A DNA stretch of 19,030 nt, taken from assembly GCA_937895975.1 (NCBI GenBank), contig CALBLG010000003.1, positions 1-19,030 of the forward strand, written 5' to 3'. A program made the translations under genes and the position numbers. The DNA comes from an uncultured Slackia sp. (GTDB lineage: Bacteria; Actinomycetota; Coriobacteriia; Coriobacteriales; Eggerthellaceae). The notes below the pieces were generated by a model, which did not search any database, was not told the origin of the DNA, and worked only from the letters and a program-made list of their open reading frames with translations. Shown here one piece after another: positions 13,438 through 19,030 of the stretch (the stretch's first letter is position 1; each line of letters starts with the position of its first letter).

Positions 13438-14910
13438 CTATTCGGGCCGATACACCTCGACGTCGAACGACGCGCGAATGGCGTCGCGCGCCTGTTGCAG
13501 GCTGTCGAAGCGCCCGTCGCCGATCATCTGCACCACCAGGTTGCCCAAGCTCGTGCCCTCGATGGGGCCCGCGTACACGGGAAGCCCGCACGCGTTGGCC
13601 GTCATTTGGTTGAGGTAGGCGTCTTGGCAGCCGCCGCCGACGATGTTGATGGATGTGTACGTGCGCCCGGTAAGCGCGGAAAGCTCGTTTATGGAATCGG
13701 CGTAGCATCCGGTCAGGCTCGAATAGACGCAGCGCATAAGCTCGCCTACGCCCTCGGGCACCTCCTGCCCGGTTTCGCGGCATGCCTGGCGAATTTCGTC
13801 GATCATCGACGCGGGCGCCAGGAAGCGGTCGTCGTTCACGTTGACGAACGGCGCCGGGCCGCTCGCCTGCTCGTCGGCCTGGCGCGCGGCGTCAATCAAA
13901 TCGCCGAAGCCCCATTCCTTTTCGGCGCGCCGCCTGCCCAAGCCCGACCCGGCCACGTAATCGACGCCATTGAGCTCGCGACGGATGGATTGGATCATCC
14001 ACAAGCCCATGATGTTTTTCAAGAAGCGGTAGCGTTTCAAATAGCCGCCCTCGTTGGTGAAGTTCTGGAAGCGGCTCGCATCCGACGTGATGGGGCCTTC
14101 GTGTTCCACGCCCAGCAGGCTCCACGTGCCGCTCGACAGGTACACGGCGTCTTCGTCGCACGCCGGCACGGCGAGAAACGCCGACCCCGTGTCGTGCGTG
14201 GCCGGAAGCATCACCTGAGCGTTGAAGCCCACGCGGGCCTGCACGTCGGCGGTCAGGCCGCCGAGCACCGTGCCCGGCATGGACACGTCGCCGAAGATGC
14301 GCGCCGGCGCGCCGGCGGCGGCAAGCGCGCATTCGTCCCACGCGCACGTGCGCGCATTCAGCAAGTTCGTGGTGGTGGCATTGGTGTATTCGTTCGCCAT
14401 CACGCCCGTGAGCAGGTAATTCAAGTATTCGGGCACCATAAGGAAGCGATCGGCCGATTCAAGCTCTTCAGGGTGCTCTTCGGAAAGCGCGGCCAGCTGG
14501 TAGATGGTGTTGAACGCCTGGCGCTGGATTCCCGTGGCGCGATAGAGCGAATCCAGGCCGACGGCGCGGTCGACTTTCGCGGTGACGGGCTGCGTGCGCG
14601 CGTCGCGGTAGGCCACGGCGTCGCCCACGCGATTGCCGAACGAATCAACCAGCACGAAATCGACGCCCCAGGTATCGATGCCGATCGTCGTGGGAATTTT
14701 GCCGGCAGCGGCGCATTTCTCCAGGCCGACCAGCACGTTTTCCCAAATCATGTCGATATCCCAGCAATCGTGGCCGCGGCGGCGCACCTGCGTGTTGTCG
14801 AAGCGGTGCATCTCTTCCAGCACGATTTTGCCGTCTTCGATGTGCCCCAGCACGTGGCGGCCGCTCGAAGCCCCGATGTCTATCGCCAAGTAATAACGCT
14901 GCTCTGGCAT
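13438..14910 (-). CDS. rhaB: Rhamnulokinase
   Basis: This FGGY-family carbohydrate kinase phosphorylates L-rhamnulose at O1 with ATP. The 490-residue product shows the N-terminal phosphate-binding loop AIDIGASSGRH (9-19), GIDTWGVDF (77-85), the catalytic aspartate candidate D240 in LPATHDTGSAF (235-245), YLSSGTWSLLG (257-267) and the C-terminal adenosine motif NIVGGGCQDAYLNQM. The ATG at 14910 shares its A with the TGA stop codon of pyk (TGATG), and AAGGGGG lies seven bases upstream, so translation is probably coupled to pyk. A much longer open frame upstream (to 15171) lies inside pyk and has no kinase similarity, so it is not used. Confidence 0.97.
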   Translation of the reverse strand: MPEQRYYLAIDIGASSGRHVLGHIEDGKIVLEEMHRFDNTQVRRRGHDCWDIDMIWENVLVGLEKCAAAGKIPTTIGIDTWGVDFVLVDSFGNRVGDAVAYRDARTQPVTAKVDRAVGLDSLYRATGIQRQAFNTIYQLAALSEEHPEELESADRFLMVPEYLNYLLTGVMANEYTNATTTNLLNARTCAWDECALAAAGAPARIFGDVSMPGTVLGGLTADVQARVGFNAQVMLPATHDTGSAFLAVPACDEDAVYLSSGTWSLLGVEHEGPITSDASRFQNFTNEGGYLKRYRFLKNIMGLWMIQSIRRELNGVDYVAGSGLGRRRAEKEWGFGDLIDAARQADEQASGPAPFVNVNDDRFLAPASMIDEIRQACRETGQEVPEGVGELMRCVYSSLTGCYADSINELSALTGRTYTSINIVGGGCQDAYLNQMTANACGLPVYAGPIEGTSLGNLVVQMIGDGRFDSLQQARDAIRASFDVEVYRPE

Positions 14911-16406
14911 CAGCGACCCCCTTCTTCGACCTGCGGCTGCTGCACGCCGTCGCGAATCTGCACCACGTACATCACGTTGGTGGCGGCCACCGCATCTGGA
15001 GCGCCGTTTGCGCCCGGCGACACCACAGGGCTCGTGGAGCGGTCGCCCGCGGTGAACACCGCCACGTCGCCATCGTGCACGTAGCCGTGCGACACCACGG
15101 CCTGGCGCGCGTTCTCGATCACTTTGATCATGTCGCCCTGCACGTCGCCGAGCATGGGCGTCACGCCCCAATGGATTTGCTGCTGGCGCATGACGCGCGG
15201 CGACGGGGTTACGGCGTAAATCGGCACGCTGGGGCGCAAGTTCGAAATAAGCCGCGATGTGCGGCCCGACATGGTGGGCGCCACGATGCAGGCGGCATTC
15301 ACGTTTTCGGCCGTTTGGACCGCGGCGATGCCAACGGCAAGAGCCACGCGGGCACGTACGCGCGTGCGGTCGGGGGTGCGCTCGTTGAACATGTAGGGCT
15401 CAGACGCCTCGGCGATGCGCGCCATCATTTGCACAGCCGGCACCGGATAGCGCCCGCAGGCCGTCTCGCCCGAAAGCATCACGGCGTCGGTTCCGTCATA
15501 GATGGCGTTCGCCACATCGCCCACCTCGGCGCGCGTTGGGCGCGGGTTGCGAATCATGGAATCGAGCATTTGCGTGGCGGTGATAACCGGCTTGGACGCG
15601 CGATTGCACGCGCGGATGATTTCTTTTTGGATGTGGGGCACTTTGTGGGCGGGCACTTCGACGCCCAAATCGCCGCGGGCAATCATGATGCCGTCGGACG
15701 CGTCGATGATTTCGGCGATGTTGTCAACGGCTTCGGAGCACTCGATTTTCGAGATGAGCGAGATGCCTTCGCCGCCGTTTTCGTTCAAGAACTCCCGTAT
15801 CTCGCGCACGCCGTCCGCATCGCGCACGAACGAGGCGGCAACGAAATCGACGTCTTGCTCGATGCCGAACAGCAAATCGGCGCGGTCTTGGTCGGTCATC
15901 ACGGGCAGCGGAACGCTCACCCCGGGCAGGTTGATGGACTTGCGTTCGCCCAGCATGCCCGAGTTCTGCACGGTGCAATGGATGTCGGAGCCTTCGACGA
16001 AATCCACGGCCAGCTCGATCAAGCCATCGTCGATCAGGATGATGGTGCCAGGCTCCACGACGTTCGCCAGACCTTGGCATGTCTGCGTCACGGTGCGGCC
16101 ATCGCCATCCATCACGCGCTCGGTCAACGTGAAATTGCGCCCCGCCATCAGCTGAACCGGCTCATGGCCAGTCAAAAGCCCCGTTCGAATTTCAGGGCCC
16201 TTCGTGTCGAGCAGCACCGCACAGGGCGAATCGACCTCGCGGCGAACCTTGCGCAGGCGTTCCATGCGCGCACGGTGCTCCTCATGCGTTCCGTGGGAAA
16301 AATTGAAGCGGGCAATATCCATGCCCGCCGTGATGAGCCCCTTGAGCGTCGACTCGCTGTCGACCGAGGGGCCCAAGGTGCAAACGATTTTCGTTCGTTT
16401 TGTCAT
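14910..16406 (-). CDS. pyk: Pyruvate kinase, first gene of the rhamnose unit
   Basis: This enzyme makes pyruvate and ATP from phosphoenolpyruvate and ADP. The 498-residue product has TKIVCTLGPS (5-14), ARFNFSHG (32-39), LLDTKGPEIRTG (65-76), the catalytic lysine K220 in ISKIE, the metal ligands E222 and D246 (ARGDLG), SKPVITATQMLDSM (271-284) and SGETACGRYP (312-321), followed by a C-terminal regulatory domain (about 350-485). No extra PEP-utiliser domain is attached. The ATG at 16406 has GGAGG a few bases upstream. Its stop overlaps the rhaB start by one base. Pyk inside a sugar-catabolic unit suggests that rhamnose-derived DHAP is drained through lower glycolysis under common control. Whether this is the only pyruvate kinase of the cell cannot be told. 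Confidence 0.96.
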   Translation of the reverse strand: MTKRTKIVCTLGPSVDSESTLKGLITAGMDIARFNFSHGTHEEHRARMERLRKVRREVDSPCAVLLDTKGPEIRTGLLTGHEPVQLMAGRNFTLTERVMDGDGRTVTQTCQGLANVVEPGTIILIDDGLIELAVDFVEGSDIHCTVQNSGMLGERKSINLPGVSVPLPVMTDQDRADLLFGIEQDVDFVAASFVRDADGVREIREFLNENGGEGISLISKIECSEAVDNIAEIIDASDGIMIARGDLGVEVPAHKVPHIQKEIIRACNRASKPVITATQMLDSMIRNPRPTRAEVGDVANAIYDGTDAVMLSGETACGRYPVPAVQMMARIAEASEPYMFNERTPDRTRVRARVALAVGIAAVQTAENVNAACIVAPTMSGRTSRLISNLRPSVPIYAVTPSPRVMRQQQIHWGVTPMLGDVQGDMIKVIENARQAVVSHGYVHDGDVAVFTAGDRSTSPVVSPGANGAPDAVAATNVMYVVQIRDGVQQPQVEEGGR

Positions 16407-16455
16407 GAGTCCTCCAGATGCGCCTTCGGATTAAATGAAACGCAACATAGGCAAA

Positions 16456-16461
16456 ACTATA
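16456..16461 (-). promoter_or_regulatory. Possible -10 for the pyk-rha unit
   Basis: On the - strand TATAGT (16456-16461) lies 49 bases upstream of the pyk ATG. No good -35 hexamer is found at 16-18 bp, but an A/T-rich stretch (about 16484-16506) lies further upstream. The rest of the 272-bp gap (16407-16678) holds no gene, and I recognised no operator palindrome. Confidence 0.3.
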
Positions 16462-16623
16462 ACGCTGCCATGGCGCACATTCTGGATAAACGAAAAAATA
16501 TCGAATACGACCGCCCCTCATTAAATGGCAGTGTTTGACTTCCAATACACGCATAAGAGAGGCTCCCATCCCAGCTTCCGGTTCCCCGCCATCATTCGTC
16601 TTTAGGAAGCGTGCCCTGCCCTC

Positions 16624-16652
16624 AAAAAGCAAGGGGCCGCTCGCGCGACCCC
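16624..16652 (-). terminator. Intrinsic terminator of the FKBP gene
   Basis: On the - strand GGGGTCGC (16645-16652) pairs with GCGGCCCC (16633-16640) over 8 bp, with one G-U pair and a GCGA loop, followed by TTGCTTTTTG. It begins about 27 bases after the FKBP stop codon and separates this gene from pyk. Confidence 0.75.
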
Positions 16653-16678
16653 ATTTCCGACTTTTCAGCTTGCGAATG

Positions 16679-17104
16679 CTACTCGACAACCTCGACGAGC
16701 TCGATTTCGAACGTGAGGTCTTTGCCGGCCAGTTCATGATTCATGTCGAATACGCACTTCTCGTCGTCGACCGACACGACTTTCGCCGGGAACGGGCCCA
16801 TGGGGCCCTGGAAGTACACCGTTTGGCCGACGGGCAGCTGCTCGGCGTTGGGAACCTGCGACGTGGGAACCTCTTGCACGGCCTGCGGGTTGTATTCGCC
16901 GTATGCGTCGGCGGCCGGTATTTTCACGGTCTTCTTCTCGCCCACGGCCATGTCTTTCACGGCGGCGTCGAAGCCGGGAATCATCTGACCGGCCATGCAG
17001 GTGAACTCGATGGGCTCGCTGCGATCGTAGCTGCAGTCGAACTGCGTGCCGTCGTCGAGCGTGCCGCGGTAGTGGGCCTTGACCTTCTTGCCTTCGTTGC
17101 TCAT
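16679..17104 (-). CDS. FKBP-type peptidyl-prolyl isomerase, SlyD-like
   Basis: This is a prolyl cis-trans isomerase and likely folding chaperone. The 141-residue product opens with an FKBP half-domain (KVKAHYRGTLDDGTQFDCSY, 7-26; FTCMAGQMIPGFDAAVKDM, 34-52; VGEKKTVKIPAADAYGEY, 54-71), then has an inserted flap region (about 72-122), and closes with MNHELAGKDLTFEIELVEV (121-139), the SlyD-type ending. The His/Cys-rich metal-binding tail of E. coli SlyD is absent, so nickel handling is not indicated. No signal peptide is seen, so it acts in the cytoplasm. The ATG at 17104 has AGAGAGGA about nine bases upstream. It is a single-gene unit with its own terminator. Confidence 0.93.
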   Translation of the reverse strand: MSNEGKKVKAHYRGTLDDGTQFDCSYDRSEPIEFTCMAGQMIPGFDAAVKDMAVGEKKTVKIPAADAYGEYNPQAVQEVPTSQVPNAEQLPVGQTVYFQGPMGPFPAKVVSVDDEKCVFDMNHELAGKDLTFEIELVEVVE

Positions 17105-17143
17105 GGGAGCACGTCCTCTCTTTGTGTAAGATGTGTGCCGCCC

Positions 17144-17149
17144 ACTATA
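17144..17149 (-). promoter_or_regulatory. Possible -10 of the FKBP gene
   Basis: On the - strand TATAGT (17144-17149) lies 39 bases upstream of the FKBP ATG. No matching -35 hexamer is obvious in the GC-rich sequence before it, so the call is tentative. Confidence 0.35.
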
Positions 17150-17227
17150 CCCGATGCGCGGCGCTTTCGGGCCCGCAGCGCACGTGGCCGCTAAATTGAC
17201 ACCAAGCCCGACGCGCCGGCGGCAACG

Positions 17228-18679
17228 CTACGCCGCGCCCGTCTGCGTATACGGCCACCCAACGATTACCGTGACGACGATCGCGATCGCCCACACGACG
17301 GCCATCGCCAGAAACGTTTGCCACCAGTTCAAACGCGCGAGCGCCGGAAAACGCACCTGAAGGCGTCGCCTATCGAGCAACGCATAGCTTGACGAAGCCA
17401 CCATCACGCCGATCATGAACCAGTATTCCACGATGGCGAACCACAGCGGCATGCCCTGAATCGAAGTGTTGTTCGGGTCGAACGGCATATACAACGCAAC
17501 ACCCATCGTGAGCGAAAACATCAGCGCCACCACGATGTTCCACGCCACGCCGATGCCTTTGGGAATGCGCTGTGCGAGCGACGCATGGGCAGGCTTTTGA
17601 GAAGCAGCCGCAACGCCGGGGCGCGCGCCGTCTGCAGCCCGCGCGGTAGAAGCTTGGCGTGTGCGCCCCGCGATACGCCTATAGCCGGGCGCCTTGCCCA
17701 AAATTCCCGGTCGCCTGCGATTGTCGGCCGCGCTTTCCGCGGGCACGAACCCCGCTTCGCCGCCTGCGAGCACAAACCCCGTCTCGCCAAGCGCCGCCTC
17801 GAATGCCGCCTTCAGCTCGCGCGCGCTGCCATAGCGCTGCTCGGGGTCGAACGACGCCGCCTTCGCAATAACCCGGCGAATGGGCTCGGGAATGTCTGCA
17901 TGCGCGAAGCCCCGCTCGCGCGCGGCGGCATCGGGCACGGCCTCCACCAGGCAGTAATATAAAAGCAGCCCCAGCGCGTACACGTCGGAGCGCACGGTGG
18001 TTTGCGCGAAGCCGAACTGCTCGGGCGGCGCATAGGCCCGCGTGCCGAAGCGCGCGGTATCGGCCTCGGCGCCCTGCCGGCACGTGCGCGAGATGCCGAA
18101 ATCGATAATCGTGAGTGATTCGTTCGACAGCATGATGTTGCCCGGCTTCAAATCGCGATGCACGATGGGCGGGTCGAATTCCTCGTGCAGCTCGCTCACC
18201 GCGTCGCACAGCCGCGGAAACACGTCGGCCGCGAGCGCCATCGACGGGTCGCACCGATAAATCGCCTCGTCGAGCGTCTCGCCGCGCACGCATTCCATAA
18301 TCACGACGGTTTGTTCGCCAAGCAACTCGCAATCGTAGATGCGTGGAATATAGCGAAAACGCCGGCCCGCCTGCTGCGCGGCGAAAATGCGCGCGTACGC
18401 GCTGCCCAACCCCGCCTCACGATCGATGTATTTCCTGATGAAAGGCCCTTGGGCGGCGCCGTTCGCGCCCTGGAAGTGCACGCGTTGGGTTATTTCCGTG
18501 GGCGATTCCTTCAGCACTTCGTCGACGACGTAGCATTCCTGGCGACGCAACGCCTCCAAATGAGCGGCGAGTTCGTCGAACCGCGCACCCTGCGCGTCGG
18601 CAGGCATGCGACCGCCCGACGGGCGCGCGCCGCCAATCGGCGCAAGTGACGCAGCGGTATTGTGAGAGTTGTTTTCCAT
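17228..18679 (-). CDS. Membrane-anchored Ser/Thr protein kinase, atypical N-lobe
   Basis: This is a Hanks-type protein kinase of 483 residues from the ATG at 18679. The C-lobe is intact: HRDLKPGNIML (174-184), DFG (193-195), GTRAYAPPEQFG (212-223) and SDVYALGLLLYY (231-242). The N-lobe is degenerate: the region 50-70, where a Gly-rich loop is expected, has no GxGxxG, and a probable ATP lysine is K83 in FIRKYID, but no clear alpha-C glutamate follows. After a basic Ala/Arg linker (about 310-370) come three membrane segments (about 376-400, 410-436 and 452-475); there is no PASTA or other sensor domain. The ATG is chosen because the family region starts after it, although an upstream open frame reaches 18850. 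No Shine-Dalgarno is evident. The substrate is unknown. Confidence 0.87.
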   Translation of the reverse strand: MENNSHNTAASLAPIGGARPSGGRMPADAQGARFDELAAHLEALRRQECYVVDEVLKESPTEITQRVHFQGANGAAQGPFIRKYIDREAGLGSAYARIFAAQQAGRRFRYIPRIYDCELLGEQTVVIMECVRGETLDEAIYRCDPSMALAADVFPRLCDAVSELHEEFDPPIVHRDLKPGNIMLSNESLTIIDFGISRTCRQGAEADTARFGTRAYAPPEQFGFAQTTVRSDVYALGLLLYYCLVEAVPDAAARERGFAHADIPEPIRRVIAKAASFDPEQRYGSARELKAAFEAALGETGFVLAGGEAGFVPAESAADNRRRPGILGKAPGYRRIAGRTRQASTARAADGARPGVAAASQKPAHASLAQRIPKGIGVAWNIVVALMFSLTMGVALYMPFDPNNTSIQGMPLWFAIVEYWFMIGVMVASSSYALLDRRRLQVRFPALARLNWWQTFLAMAVVWAIAIVVTVIVGWPYTQTGAA

Positions 18680-18686
18680 GGCTTCA

Positions 18687-18695
18687 ATAATAGCA
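18687..18695 (-). promoter_or_regulatory. Extended -10 promoter, possibly leaderless kinase mRNA
   Basis: On the - strand TGCTATTAT (18687-18695) is a TGn plus TATTAT extended -10. Only seven bases separate it from the kinase ATG at 18679, so transcription would start at or next to the start codon, giving a leaderless message. This fits the missing Shine-Dalgarno sequence. No convincing -35 is seen, as is usual for extended -10 promoters. Confidence 0.45.
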
Positions 18696-19030
18696 AAGGC
18701 CCCGCATGCATGATGGGCGCAAGGCAATCGGTCAGATTTGACAGTGCGCCAAAGCATATGCCAAAGCCCGACGACGCTGAGGCCAATCAGACAAAGAAGT
18801 TCGCAGCCGCACATCCAGAGCGTGGGCGATCGAACGCGCCGCGTCGTCAAACGATAGCGGGTCGGCCATATGTCCGCCCGTAACGGTAATCACTGCCAGG
18901 CCTATCGCCTGCAGCGCATTGCGTCGCTCAGGGATGCGGACAGAAAGCCGGACCAGCACCATTGCCAAATTGGAACCACTCCCACGCTACGGCTACTGGC
19001 AAATAGTCGCCTCGCCGAAACGATAGAGTT
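18696..19030. other. Right-end region without a recognisable gene
   Basis: These 335 bases hold no gene that I can support. The longest candidate is a - strand frame from an ATG at 18962 to a stop at 18732 (76 residues, starting MVLVRLSVRIPERRNALQAI). It has no ribosome site, no family I recognise and a stop codon shortly upstream at 18987-18989. It could be a small gene, a remnant, or chance. No repeat, terminator or tRNA was recognised here. Confidence 0.3.

Noticed and set aside
14911..15171. An 87-residue N-terminal extension of rhaB
   Set aside because: The extension lies wholly within pyk and has no FGGY-kinase similarity. The ATG at 14910 has a good ribosome site and starts the family match.
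13417..16538. Long + strand open frames opposite rhaB and pyk
   Set aside because: They are shadows of high-GC coding sequence; the - strand genes have full catalytic motifs.

Overview
The window is GC-rich and gene-dense, with few and short intergenic gaps. The gene content suggests a gut-type actinomycete of the class Coriobacteriia, probably Eggerthellaceae: a DUF3793 gene beside a small flavodoxin, an HtrA protease with low-complexity ends, a Rho factor with a long basic N-terminal extension, and a compact rhamnose operon. This placement is inferred from gene families and composition, since no rRNA gene or other taxonomic marker is present.

Layout. On the + strand at the left edge are a DUF3793 gene (cut by the window edge), a short-chain flavodoxin, and a TetR-family regulator preceded by a 35-bp near-perfect palindrome. 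Almost everything else is on the - strand. Read in the direction of transcription from the right edge, these are: a membrane-anchored Ser/Thr protein kinase; a SlyD-like FKBP prolyl isomerase; a six-gene unit pyk-rhaB-rhaA-rhaD-MFS transporter-rhaM closed by a strong intrinsic terminator; talC-rho, with overlapping stop and start codons and their own terminator; a DHA2-family drug exporter; an acyl carrier protein; and an HtrA/DegP-type protease convergent with tetR.

How the genes work together. The MFS protein probably imports L-rhamnose. RhaM interconverts its anomers, RhaA isomerises it to L-rhamnulose, RhaB phosphorylates it, and RhaD cleaves it to DHAP and L-lactaldehyde. DHAP enters lower glycolysis, whose last ATP-yielding step is pyruvate kinase, the first gene of the same unit. 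No rhamnose regulator, rhamnosidase or lactaldehyde reductase lies in the window. The proteins HtrA, FKBP and the kinase point to envelope and stress housekeeping. talC next to rho is a known neighbourhood in Firmicutes.

The most unusual signal is non-coding. In the 446-bp gap between acpP and htrA lie two long hairpins, 74 and 79 bp, with unrelated arms but the same 24-nt loop core in opposite orientation. The loop cores differ at only three positions, and two of these form a compensatory G-C to C-G exchange. This looks like a structured repeat family with a conserved head and a free stem. Other points of note are a Cys/His cluster inside the DUF3793 protein, AT-hook-like motifs and an Arg/Asp/Asn tract in Rho, Gly/Tyr/Asn repeats at the HtrA C-terminus, and a kinase with a degenerate N-lobe and a possibly leaderless transcript. 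No tRNA, rRNA, CRISPR array, insertion sequence or prophage gene was seen.
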